Positions 41,541 to 51,800 of a stretch of 64,000 nucleotides of DNA are shown here, piece by piece. Position 1 is the stretch's first letter; every line of letters starts with the position of its first letter. The stretch lies in assembly GCF_022095675.1 (NCBI RefSeq), contig NZ_JAHYSG010000035.1, positions 41,111 through 105,110 of the forward strand. The letters run 5' to 3'. Below the pieces are notes generated by a model. The model was not told where the DNA came from. It ran no database searches and saw nothing but the letters and a program-made list of their open reading frames with translations. The position numbers and the translations under genes were made by a program. The stretch is from Dactylosporangium sp. AC04546 (GTDB lineage Bacteria; Actinomycetota; Actinomycetes; Mycobacteriales; Micromonosporaceae).

Positions 41541-43406
41541 ATGACCAACATCGAGCGACACACCTATGACGTCGTGGTGATCGGCGCCGGCGGCGCCGGC
41601 CTGCGGGCCGCGATCGAGGCAAGGCTCGCGGGCAAGAAGACCGCCATCATCTCGAAGTCGCTGTTCGGCAAGGCGCACACGGTCATGGCCGAGGGCGGCG
41701 CCGCGGCGGCGATGGGCAACGTCAACGCCAACGACAACTGGCAGGTCCACTTCCGCGACACCATGCGCGGCGGCAAGTTCCTCAACAACTTCCGCATGGC
41801 GGAGCTGCACGCCAAGGAGGCCCCGTCCCGCATCTGGGAGCTGGAGACCTACGGCGCGCTGTTCGACCGCACCAAGGACGGCAAGATCAGCCAGCGGAAC
41901 TTCGGCGGCCACGAGTACCCGCGGCTGGCGCACGTCGGTGACCGCACCGGCCTGGAGCTGATCCGCACCCTGCAGCAGAAGATCGTCTCGCTGCAGCAGG
42001 AGGACTACGCCGAGCACGGCGACTACGAGGCCCGGATCAGGGTCTTCCAGGAGTGCACGATCACCGAGCTGTTCGTCGACAACGGCGCGATCTCGGGCGC
42101 GTTCGGGTACTACCGCGAGACAGGCGAGTTCGTGCTGTTCGAGACGTCGGCCATCGTGCTGGCGACGGGCGGCGTCGGCAAGTCGTACAAGGTGACCTCG
42201 AACTCCTGGGAGTACACCGGCGACGGCCACGCGCTGGCCCTGCGCTCCGGCGCGACGCTCATCAACATGGAGTTCCTCCAGTTCCACCCGACGGGCATGG
42301 TCTGGCCGCCGTCGGTCAAGGGCATCCTCGTGACCGAGTCGGTCCGTGGTGACGGTGGCGTGCTGCGCAACACCGAAGGCAAGCGGTTCATGTTCGACTA
42401 CGTCCCCGACGTCTTCCGCAAGCAGTACGCGGAGACCGAGGAGGAGGCGGACCGCTGGTACTCCGACCCGGACAACAACCGGCGCCCGCCGGAGCTGCTG
42501 CCGCGTGACGAGGTCGCCCGGGCGATCAACAGCGAGGTCAAGGCCGGCCGGGGCACGCAGGCGGGCGGGGTGCTGCTCGACATCGCCAGCCGGCTGCCGG
42601 CCGAGCAGGTTCGCAAGCGGCTGCCCTCGATGTACCACCAGTTCAAGGAGCTGGCCGACGTCGACATCACGAAGCAGCCGATGGAGGTCGGTCCGACCTG
42701 CCACTACGTGATGGGTGGCATCGAGGTCGACGCCGACTCCACGGCGGCGGCGGTGGCCGGGCTGTTCGCTGCCGGCGAGGTGTCCGGCGGCATGCACGGC
42801 TCCAACCGGCTCGGCGGCAACTCGCTGTCCGACCTGCTGGTGTTCGGCAAGCGGGCCGGCGAGTACGCGGCGGCACACGCGACCGCGACCGGCCGGCGCA
42901 AGCCGACCGCGGCGGCGGTGGACGCGGCGGTCGAGACGGCGCTGGCCCCGCTGCAGCGGGGCGAGGGCGGCGAGAACCCCTACACGCTGCACCACGACCT
43001 GCAGGACATCATGGGCACCCTCGTCGGCATCATCCGTCGCGAGGGCGAGCTGCAGGACTCGATCGGCCGCCTGGCGGAGCTCAAGGAGCGGGTCAAGAAG
43101 GTCGGCGTGGTCGGCGGCCGGAAGTACAACCCGGGCTGGCACCTCGCGCTCGACCTGCGCAACATGATCATCGTGTCCGAGTGCACCGCGAAGGCCGCGC
43201 TCGAGCGCAACGAGTCGCGCGGCGGGCACACCCGCGAGGACTTTCCCAAGATGGACCCGAACTGGCGTCGGATCAACCTGGTCTGCTCGCTCGACGGCGA
43301 GGACGTCCGGCTGGAGCGCAAGCCCCTCCCGGTGATGCGCCCCGAGCTTCAGGGCCTGTTCGAGCGCAGTGAGCTGGCCAAGTACATGACCGACGAGGAG
43401 CTGTGA
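41541..43406 (+). CDS. sdhA: succinate dehydrogenase/fumarate reductase flavoprotein
   Basis: A 621-residue flavoprotein. The FAD dinucleotide fold VVVIGAGGAGLRAA is at 11-24, and H46 in GKAHTVMAEGG is the expected covalent FAD attachment. The active-site region QFHPTGMVWP and the C-terminal HTREDFP are present. It oxidises succinate to fumarate and passes electrons to SdhB. The ATG is 9 nt after sdhC, and the stop overlaps the sdhB start. Confidence 0.95.
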   Translation: MTNIERHTYDVVVIGAGGAGLRAAIEARLAGKKTAIISKSLFGKAHTVMAEGGAAAAMGNVNANDNWQVHFRDTMRGGKFLNNFRMAELHAKEAPSRIWELETYGALFDRTKDGKISQRNFGGHEYPRLAHVGDRTGLELIRTLQQKIVSLQQEDYAEHGDYEARIRVFQECTITELFVDNGAISGAFGYYRETGEFVLFETSAIVLATGGVGKSYKVTSNSWEYTGDGHALALRSGATLINMEFLQFHPTGMVWPPSVKGILVTESVRGDGGVLRNTEGKRFMFDYVPDVFRKQYAETEEEADRWYSDPDNNRRPPELLPRDEVARAINSEVKAGRGTQAGGVLLDIASRLPAEQVRKRLPSMYHQFKELADVDITKQPMEVGPTCHYVMGGIEVDADSTAAAVAGLFAAGEVSGGMHGSNRLGGNSLSDLLVFGKRAGEYAAAHATATGRRKPTAAAVDAAVETALAPLQRGEGGENPYTLHHDLQDIMGTLVGIIRREGELQDSIGRLAELKERVKKVGVVGGRKYNPGWHLALDLRNMIIVSECTAKAALERNESRGGHTREDFPKMDPNWRRINLVCSLDGEDVRLERKPLPVMRPELQGLFERSELAKYMTDEEL

Positions 43407-44404
43407 TGGGCACCAAGCGCCACTTCCGCGTCTGGCGCGGCGACGACAACGGGGGGTCGCTGCAGGACTTCCAGGTCGAGGTCAACGAGGGCGAGGTCGT
43501 CCTCGACGTCATCCACCGGCTGCAGGCGACGCAGACGCCCGACCTGGCCGTGCGCTGGAACTGCAAGGCCGGCAAGTGCGGCTCGTGCTCCATGGAGATC
43601 AACGGCAAGCCGCGCCTGGGCTGCATGACGCGGATGTCGACCTTCGAGGACAACGAGACGGTCACCGTCACCCCGCTGCGCACCTTCCCGGTGATCCGCG
43701 ACCTGGTCACGAACGTGAACTTCAACTACCAGAAGGCACGTGAGCTGCCGGCGTTCGCTCCGCCGAAGGATGTGGAGCCCGGCGAGTACCGCATGCAGCA
43801 GATGGACGTGGAGCGCTCGCAGGAGTTCCGCAAGTGCATCGAGTGCTTCCTGTGCCAGAACGTGTGCCACGTGATCCGTGACCACGAGGAGAACAAGCAG
43901 GCCTTCTCCGGCCCGCGGTTCTTCATCCGGGCCGCCGAGCTCGACATGCACCCGCTCGACGCGCGCACCGACCGCAAGGAGCTCGCGCAGGCGGAGCAGG
44001 GCCTCGGCTACTGCAACATCACCAAGTGCTGCACCGAAGTCTGCCCGGAGCACATCAAAATCACGGACAATGCGATCATCCCGATGAAGGAACGCGTTGT
44101 CGATCGGAGGTACGACCCGGTGACCTGGCTTGGGCGCAAGATCTTCCGCCGTGACCAGCTCGACGAGCCCGTGGCCGCCCATGCGGCGAGCGGGCCCGGC
44201 CGGAGTGCGGACACGGGCAGCAGCTGGCACCAGGAGATGCCGCTGCCGCAGGCCGCGCCGGTCGGCCCCGACGGGAAGCTCACGGTCGCGGAGCTTTACC
44301 TGGACCGGGCCGCGGCGGCGTCGCCGTTCGGTGACGACCAGGAGTTCCCGCTGCCGCCGGAGAAGCTCCGGTACCAGCACCCGTCGTCGCCCGACGGGCA
44401 CTGA
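43406..44404 (+). CDS. sdhB: succinate dehydrogenase iron-sulfur subunit
   Basis: A 332-residue protein. 2Fe-2S ligands are in CKAGKCGSC and the following GCMT (C53, C58, C61, C73). The 4Fe-4S motif is CIECFLCQNVC, and the third cluster ligands are in CNITKCCTEVCPE. The ATG overlaps the sdhA stop as TGATG; a GTG one codon earlier is also possible. A C-terminal Ala/Pro-rich tail of about 60 residues goes beyond the usual length. A terminator follows at 44415. Confidence 0.94.
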   Translation: MGTKRHFRVWRGDDNGGSLQDFQVEVNEGEVVLDVIHRLQATQTPDLAVRWNCKAGKCGSCSMEINGKPRLGCMTRMSTFEDNETVTVTPLRTFPVIRDLVTNVNFNYQKARELPAFAPPKDVEPGEYRMQQMDVERSQEFRKCIECFLCQNVCHVIRDHEENKQAFSGPRFFIRAAELDMHPLDARTDRKELAQAEQGLGYCNITKCCTEVCPEHIKITDNAIIPMKERVVDRRYDPVTWLGRKIFRRDQLDEPVAAHAASGPGRSADTGSSWHQEMPLPQAAPVGPDGKLTVAELYLDRAAAASPFGDDQEFPLPPEKLRYQHPSSPDGH

Positions 44405-44414
44405 AACGCCTGAT

Positions 44415-44451
44415 GACAGGGGCCTCTGCCGCTACGGCAGGGGCCCCTGTC
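44415..44451 (+). terminator. sdh terminator overlapping the convergent gene
   Basis: GACAGGGGCC and GGCCCCTGTC form a 10-bp stem with an inner CTGCC/GGCAG stem. The stop codon and last codons (RQGPLP) of the convergent DUF1990 gene lie inside it, so this part of that protein is encoded by the terminator arm. Confidence 0.75.
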
Positions 44452-44965
44452 GCATGGCGGCCGCGTAACGGTCGGTGACCCGCGACTGGACCAGGCGTGC
44501 CACCGGGTCGCCGAGCTTCACCCACCACTTCGCCGGACGGCTGAAGGCCCGCACGTCGAACCACACGTCGCCGGCAGCGTCGGTCGAGAGCAGGAACGAC
44601 TCCTCGCCGCGCGCGATGTGGCCGGGCAGCGTGCCAAAGCCGAAGCCGTAGCGGTCCGGCTCGTCGACCACCCACACGATCTTGCACGGCACCCACAGGC
44701 GCAGCGGCCCGAGGCCGATCCCGGTGGCGAACTCGACGCCCACGGCGGGCCGGTCAGCGTCGGTGCGCACGCGCAGGCCGGCGCCCCGCTGCGGCTGCCA
44801 GCGCGCGAGCGCCTCCTTAGCGGAGGCAAACGACGCCGACGAGGACGCCGAGCCAGGCACCGACGAGGACGCCGAGCCGACGCGCACCCGCCGCGTGACG
44901 TGGCGGTAGCCGGCGGGCATCCGGTCGTCGCGGGTCGCGCCGACCTCGGGGTACGTCAGAGTCAC
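44432..44965 (-). CDS. DUF1990 protein
   Basis: A 177-residue protein. The family pattern is clear: PCKIVWVVDEPDRYGFGFGTLPGH, RGEESFLL, VWFDVRAFSRPA and a C-terminal VTDRYAAAM. DUF1990 proteins are widespread in actinobacteria and resemble lipid- or START-like binding folds; function unknown. The GTG overlaps the stop of the upstream Nudix gene in GTGA. The 3' end is inside the sdh terminator. Confidence 0.85.
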   Translation of the reverse strand: MTLTYPEVGATRDDRMPAGYRHVTRRVRVGSASSSVPGSASSSASFASAKEALARWQPQRGAGLRVRTDADRPAVGVEFATGIGLGPLRLWVPCKIVWVVDEPDRYGFGFGTLPGHIARGEESFLLSTDAAGDVWFDVRAFSRPAKWWVKLGDPVARLVQSRVTDRYAAAMRQGPLP

Positions 44966-45360
44966 GCCGACGACGGTAGCAACGGCTCCAGCGCGGCGAC
45001 GATCGGCGCGTCGGCCGGCAGCCAGGGCACGCTGTCCAGCTCGTCGACGGCGAGCCACCGAAGGTCACTGTGCTCGAGTGGTACCGGCTGAGCGCCGTTC
45101 ACCAGCCTTGCGAGGTACACCTTGAGAATCGCGCTGCCGTTGAGCATCGCGATGTCGGCGCCCACGCGCGGGCCGACCTCGACCTCGACCCCGAGTTCTT
45201 CCTGGCATTCCCGGATCAGGGCCTGCTCCTCGGTCTCGCCGGGGTCGACCTTCCCCCCGGGAAACTCCCATTTTCCGGCCATTTCGGGCGGCGCAGCGCG
45301 CTCACAGGCCAGAACGCGCCCCGCGGAGATGATCGCGGCGCCGACGATGATCCTTGGCAT
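44962..45360 (-). CDS. MutT-like Nudix hydrolase
   Basis: A 132-residue Nudix protein. GGKVDPGETEEQALIRECQEELGV fits the box GX5EX7REUXEEXGU, and WEFPGG precedes it as in MutT/NudG enzymes that clean oxidised or modified (d)NTPs. Start taken at MPRIIVGAAI; a GTG eight codons upstream is an alternative. It is coupled to the DUF1990 gene. Confidence 0.9.
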   Translation of the reverse strand: MPRIIVGAAIISAGRVLACERAAPPEMAGKWEFPGGKVDPGETEEQALIRECQEELGVEVEVGPRVGADIAMLNGSAILKVYLARLVNGAQPVPLEHSDLRWLAVDELDSVPWLPADAPIVAALEPLLPSSA

Positions 45361-45566
45361 CAACCGTTCGGTCTGCACGACCACCCACAGTGCCAGATCG
45401 AAATGAAGTTCCGGTGGCGGGCTATGCCCTGTTGTTCACCAGACGCGGGAAATGTGGCCGTGGACAGATCCACCGGTTGCTCGTCAGACTTGCAGACACC
45501 GTTGATGACGGGCAGGCTTCGAAACGGCCACAAGCCGGCAACGATGCCGTGGGAGGGTAGGTCGAA

Positions 45567-45878
45567 ATGCGGGCCCGGTGGAGCGACGATCATCGTGACT
45601 ATCTCAGCGATGCGCTGGCACTCTTGCAAGGCTGGACGCACGACGGCGGCGAGATCCGCCGGACGTTGCATCTCGACGACTCTCAGCATGCGGCATTGAC
45701 CGAGCGAATGGCAGTGGTCGCGGATGCCGTTGGCGTCCGGCCGGACGTGCGCCGCCTGGACGGCCGCACCCAGATCCGCCTCCGCGTCCCGGGCACGACG
45801 GACCTTTCCCCTGGTGAGGTCACGCTGGCCGCCCGCATCGAGGACCTGTACAAGAACATCATCGCCGGCGCCGCGTAG
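45567..45878 (+). CDS. pterin dehydratase-like protein lacking the His-His motif
   Basis: A 103-residue protein with an ATG and GGGAGGG 9 nt upstream. The order WT-x-x-G-x-E-I-x-R-T-L, an ADAVGVRPDVR segment and the ending LSPGEVTLAARIEDL match the pterin-4a-carbinolamine dehydratase fold. The catalytic H-H-P is replaced by V-R-P, so catalysis is doubtful; a binding or structural role is possible. The 206 nt upstream contain no other gene. Confidence 0.65.
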   Translation: MRARWSDDHRDYLSDALALLQGWTHDGGEIRRTLHLDDSQHAALTERMAVVADAVGVRPDVRRLDGRTQIRLRVPGTTDLSPGEVTLAARIEDLYKNIIAGAA

Positions 45879-45905
45879 CAGCGGCGCCAGCGCCGATGCA
45901 GCACG

Positions 45906-46979
<1,074 letters not shown>

Positions 46980-46985
46980 GACATG

Positions 46986-47843
46986 TCAGCTTACGGCCGA
47001 CAACGAGATCCCCAGCGAGGAGGTCAGTGAGCGGAACGCCGAGGCCGCCTCACCGAACCGGCGCGGCCCGGAGAGCACGTCCGGGAAGGCGGGGTCAGCA
47101 AGGTGCGGCTCCAGCGACGCGAACCCGGTCCACCCGTCGTCACGCAGCGCGGTCAGCGTCTCCGCCAGCTCGCCGTCACCGGCACCGGCCGGGACCACCT
47201 CACCGGTCGCCGCGAGCGCGTCCTTGACCTGGAGATATGAGAGGTACGGCCGGAGCAGCGCGTAGCCGTCGGTGAAGGGCCGCACGCCGACCTGCACGAA
47301 GTTCGCGTTGTCCCAGGCGACCCGCAGCGCCGGCGAGCCGACCGACTCGATCACGTCCAACACGCGCGACGGCACGTCGCCGTAGATGTCCTTCTCGTTC
47401 TCGTGCACGAGCACCATCGATTCCCGTTCGGCGACGTCCGCGAATGCCCGCATGCGGGCGAGCACAACATCACGACACGCGGCAAAAGAAACCCCAGCCG
47501 GCCGGTAGAAGGAGAACAGCCGGACATACCGGGCGCCCAGCCGCTGAGCGACCACGAGAACCCGCCGCAGCCGCGCCAGCTCCACGGACGGGTCGGCGAA
47601 GACGTCCGACTTGCCGATCGGCGACGCCACTGCCGAGACCGCCATGCCGTGCCGGGCGATCAGCGACCCCAGCGCGGCAACCTGCTCGTCGGACAGGTCG
47701 ACGACGTTGACGCCCCACGCGCTGCGCACCTCGACGTGACCGGCACCGAGCGCCAGCAGCACCGCCAGCTGTACAGCTGGATCGGCGTCGATCTCATCCG
47801 CGAACCCGGACAGCGCCCACGAAACCATGCGCCCAGCAGCCAT
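46986..47843 (-). CDS. sugar phosphate isomerase/epimerase (TIM barrel)
   Basis: A 285-residue AP-endonuclease-2-like TIM barrel. Metal ligands are suggested by LVHENEKDIYG, RVAWDNANFVQ, LQVKDALAATG and FASLEPHL. Substrate unknown; relatives act on inositol or ketoses. The start is set at ATG 47843 (MAAGRMVSWAL) because CATACT lies 6 nt upstream; MVSWAL (47828) is the alternative. Two 12-bp direct repeats (CCATGCGCCCAG) cover the start region. It is divergent from the AAC(3) gene and upstream of ychF. Confidence 0.85.
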   Translation of the reverse strand: MAAGRMVSWALSGFADEIDADPAVQLAVLLALGAGHVEVRSAWGVNVVDLSDEQVAALGSLIARHGMAVSAVASPIGKSDVFADPSVELARLRRVLVVAQRLGARYVRLFSFYRPAGVSFAACRDVVLARMRAFADVAERESMVLVHENEKDIYGDVPSRVLDVIESVGSPALRVAWDNANFVQVGVRPFTDGYALLRPYLSYLQVKDALAATGEVVPAGAGDGELAETLTALRDDGWTGFASLEPHLADPAFPDVLSGPRRFGEAASAFRSLTSSLGISLSAVS

Positions 47844-47849
47844 GCGCCC

Positions 47850-47857
47850 AGTATGGT
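47850..47857. promoter_or_regulatory. overlapping divergent -10 elements
   Basis: On the plus strand TATGGT (47852-47857) is 8 nt from the GTG of the AAC(3) gene. On the minus strand CATACT (47855-47850) is 6 nt from the ATG of the isomerase. The two elements share four base pairs, so the promoters cannot be occupied together. Confidence 0.45.
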
Positions 47858-47865
47858 GGCTTGCC

Positions 47866-48687
47866 GTGGAACGCAAAGCGGTGGAACGAACGCAGACGCC
47901 CGGCACGGTCGCGAGCATCACCGACGACCTGATGACCCTCGGCGTGCAGCCGGGATCGACGGTCATCGTCCACTCTTCGCTCTCTCAGCTCGGCTGGGTG
48001 GCGGGCGGCGCCCACGCCGTCGCCCTCGCCCTCCGGGCGGCGCTCGGCCCCGACGGCACGCTGGTGATGCCGACGCACTCGCGCCAGCTCACCGAGCCGG
48101 CCGACTGGGGCAACCCGCCCGTGCCCGAGTCCTGGTGGGAGACCATCCGGCGGGAGACCCCGGCCTACGACCCGCAGGTCACCCCGACCGGCTTCATGGG
48201 CGCGATCGTCGAGTGCTTCCGGCGATTTCCAGGTGTACTGCGAAGCGCCCACCCGACGGTCTCGTTCGCCGCGCTGGGGCCGCGGGCGGAGGCGATCACC
48301 GCCGGCCACGCGCTGAACGACGGGCTCGGCGAGGGCTCGCCGCTCGCCCGGCTGTACGAGGCGGACGCCTGGGTGCTCCTGCTCGGCGTCGGCCACGACA
48401 ACAACACGTCGCTGCACCTCGCCGAGTACCGGGCCGAGGGGCCGAAGCGGTACCTCCGGCAGGGCTCGCCGATGACCGTCGACGGCGAGCGGCGCTGGGT
48501 CGAGTACCGCGAACTGGCCGACGACACCTCGCTGTTCGAGCCGCTGGGCGCCGACTTCGCGGCGGTCACCGGCGGCGAGCGGACCGGCCCGGTCGGCGCC
48601 GGCACCGGCCGGCTCATGCGCCAGCGCGCCCTGGTGGACTTCGGCGCGCACTGGCTGTCGCTGCGCCATCGCAACGGCATCGATTGA
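47866..48687 (+). CDS. AAC(3)-family aminoglycoside N-acetyltransferase
   Basis: A 273-residue protein. Family signatures are VHSSLSQLGWVAGGA near the N-terminus, the conserved TLVMPTHS, HPTVSFAALGP and GVGHDNNTSLHLAEY, the catalytic His/Asp region. AAC(3) enzymes acetylate the 3-amino group of 2-deoxystreptamine; many chromosomal members are uncharacterised and may act on other amines. The GTG start is supported by TATGGT 8 nt upstream. WhiB7 in the same window regulates resistance genes in other species, but no WhiB7 motif is seen here. Confidence 0.88.
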   Translation: MERKAVERTQTPGTVASITDDLMTLGVQPGSTVIVHSSLSQLGWVAGGAHAVALALRAALGPDGTLVMPTHSRQLTEPADWGNPPVPESWWETIRRETPAYDPQVTPTGFMGAIVECFRRFPGVLRSAHPTVSFAALGPRAEAITAGHALNDGLGEGSPLARLYEADAWVLLLGVGHDNNTSLHLAEYRAEGPKRYLRQGSPMTVDGERRWVEYRELADDTSLFEPLGADFAAVTGGERTGPVGAGTGRLMRQRALVDFGAHWLSLRHRNGID

Positions 48688-48802
48688 CGGTGTCCACTTC
48701 GCGCCATGTCCGCTGTGCGGCAGGCGCGACCGGTACGACGCGAAACGTTCGGGCTCCAGACTTCCGGCAGTCGCATCTTCGTGACCCGAGGAGCCCTCAA
48801 CC

Positions 48803-51800
48803 ATGCGATTCCCCATGCGTCGCGCCGCCGCGTTCGTGGCCGGCGTGCTCGCCCTCGGCGGCGTGGCGGCCACCCCCAGCGCCGCGCACGCCGACCCCGG
48901 CGCCGCCCCGCAAGGCACGCGGCCCGGCATCGGCAAGCCCGTCCGGATCACGCTCATCACCGGCGACGTCGTCGAGCTCTCCCCCGCCGGCGACGGCCGG
49001 GTGGCCGCGGCGGTCCGCCCGGGCGCCGGCCGCGAGCGCGTCACCTTCCACACCCTGGAGGTCGACGGGCGGCTGCGCGTGCTGCCGAGCGACGTCGTGC
49101 CGTACCTCAGCGCCGGCCGCCTCGACGCGAACCTCTTCGACGTCGAGGAGCTCGTCGCCGACGGCTACGCCGACGACGAGGCGTCGTCCCTGCCGCTGAT
49201 CGTCCGCTACGCGGGCGGCGCCCCGGCCGCGGCCGGCGCCCGGATGCTGGCCGGCAACGGCCGCCCGCTGCCCAGCGTCGGCGGCGCCGCGATCCGCGCC
49301 GACAAGACGGCGCTCGCCGGGTTCTGGTCGGCCCAGAGCAACGTCAATGTCCGCAGCATGACCGGCGGCATCGACAAGATCTGGCTCGACGGCAAGGCGC
49401 ACGCCAGCCTCGACAAGAGCACCGTGCAGATCGGCGCGCCGACCGCCTGGCAACTCGGCCTCGACGGCACGGGCGTCAAGGTCGCCGTGCTCGACACGGG
49501 CGTCGACGCCACCCACCCGGACCTCAAGGGCCGCGTCAAGCAGGCCGTCAACTTCACCGAGACGGGTGACGCCGTCGACCACCACGGGCACGGCACCCAC
49601 GTGGCCGCGACCGTGGCCGGCAACGGCACCCGCAAGGGCGTCGCCCCCGGCGCCGACCTGCTCGTCGGCAAGGTGCTCGACGACAACGGCTCGGGGTACG
49701 ACTCGTGGATCATCGCCGGCATGGAGTGGGCCGCGGCCCAGGGCGCGCGCGTCGTCAGCATGAGCCTCGGCGGCGACCCGTCCGACGGCACCGACCCGAT
49801 GAGCGAGGCCGTCAACCGGCTCAGCACCGAGACCGGCACCCTGTTCGTGGTCGCCGCCGGCAACGCCGGCCCGGCCGCGCGCACGGTCGGCACGCCGGGC
49901 GCCGCGGACGCGGCCCTGACCGTCGGGGCGGTCGACCGCGCCGACGCGATCGCCGACTTCTCCAGCCGCGGCCCGCGCATCGGCGACGAGGTGCTCAAGC
50001 CGGAGATCACCGCGCCGGGCGTCGGCATCGTCGCGGCCCGGGCCGCCGGCACGTCGATGGGCCAGCCGGTCGACGAGCTGTACACGGCCGCCTCCGGCAC
50101 CTCGATGGCCACGCCGCACGTCGCCGGCGCCGCAGTCGTCCTCGCCCAGCAGCATCCGGACTGGACCGGGGCGCGGCTGAAGGAGGCCCTGGTCAGCACG
50201 GCCAGGACCACTGCCGGGGCGGCCGTCTACGAGCAGGGCGCCGGCCGCGTGGACGTGGCCCGCGCGGTGACCCAGGCGGTCACCGGCACGGCGACGATCA
50301 CCTTCGGCGGTGACCGCGCCAGCGACGTCACCTACCGGAACGCGGGCGCCGCACCCGTCGTGCTGACGCTGGCGACACAGATGCCGGGCGTCACGCTGGC
50401 ATCGAACACCGTCACCGTCCCCGCGAACGGCACGGCATCGGTCCACCTCAATCTCGCCAACAGCAAGCCGGGCGTCTACGGCGGCTGGGTGACGGCCACC
50501 GGCGCCGGCGGCATCACGGTCACCACCGCGCTCGCCGCGACGATCGACGGCCCGCACCACCGGGTCACGGTCCGCGCGCCGGTCTCCGTCCCGGTGTTCA
50601 CGCTGTTCGGCGACGACGCCCGGTTCGACGTCATCGACTGGCTCGGCACCGGGGAGCGGGTCTACGACGTGCAGGAGGGCGCGTACCTCATGCACGCCGT
50701 CATCGAGGACAGCGACCGGGCCACGCTGATCGTCGACCCGGAGCTGGTCGTCGACCGCGACGTGACGGTCTTCCTCGACCCGGGCAAGGCCCGGCCGATC
50801 ACGATCGAGACGCCGAAGCCGTCCGAGCAACGCACCGTCCTGAGCTACTACGCCCACCGGATCACCGGCACCGGCCGCCAGATCGACCACGGCGTCATGC
50901 ACTTCAGCAACGTCGAGCAGGTCAGCGTCACCCCGACCCGGAAGCTCGCGAAGGGCAAGTTCGAGTTCGCCTCGCGCTGGCAGCTCGTGGCACCGCTCGT
51001 GCGGGCGACGGCGGACGGCGTGCCGGTCGACCTCAACCTCACCGCGTTCTCGCCGACGTTCCCCGGCACCCGGCGGTACCAACTGGTCCGCTACGGGGAG
51101 CGCGACCTGCGCGGCAAGGCGGTGCTGATCCCGGCGTCCCCGGACCGCAGCGAGGAGGAGCAGGTCGCCGAGGTCGCCGGGCAGGGTGCGGCGGTGGCGC
51201 TGCTCTGGCGCCCGGCGGACCAGTCGGCGTGGACCAACTGGACACCGCAGGGTGACCGGTCGCCGACGGTGGCTTTAGCGGTACCGAATGAGCTCGGCAC
51301 CCGACTCCTCAAGGCGCGGACGCTGGAGCTGACGCTGACGCCGGCCAGCCCGTATCTCTACGACGTCTTCCAGGTGTCCGAGGGCCGGATCCCCGACCGG
51401 ATCGTGCACCGGGTGACCGAGGCCAACTCGATGCGCATCGACACCCGGTACGTCGACAGCGGCGGCCTGCGCTGGGCCGGCGAACAGCGGTTCGGCTGGC
51501 GGCCGTGGCAGGAGTACTCCTGGAACGACACCACGCGCACCACCGCGACCGGCGTCGAGCGGACCGAGTGGGTCTCCGCCGGCGACACGCTCTGGCAGCA
51601 CCGGGTCGCCCATGACCTGCCGTGGAGCGACTGGGGCCCGCTGCAGTACGGGATGGTCGAGCCGCCGCGCAGCTACCGGCCCGGCCGGAGCAGCGACACC
51701 TGGTTCGGCCCGGTGGTACGGCCGGCCGGCACGGCGACCCGCACCGGGGACACGCTCGCGCTGCGCATCCCGGCGTTCGCCGACGCCGCCGGTCACGTGA

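Noticed and set aside
41076..43229. Long leftward open frame opposite sdhA
   Set aside because: Antisense to a conserved flavoprotein; translation is Val/Leu/Arg-rich without motifs.
48797..51082. Long leftward open frame opposite the secreted protease
   Set aside because: Antisense shadow; the plus strand has signal peptide, catalytic triad and ribosome-binding site.
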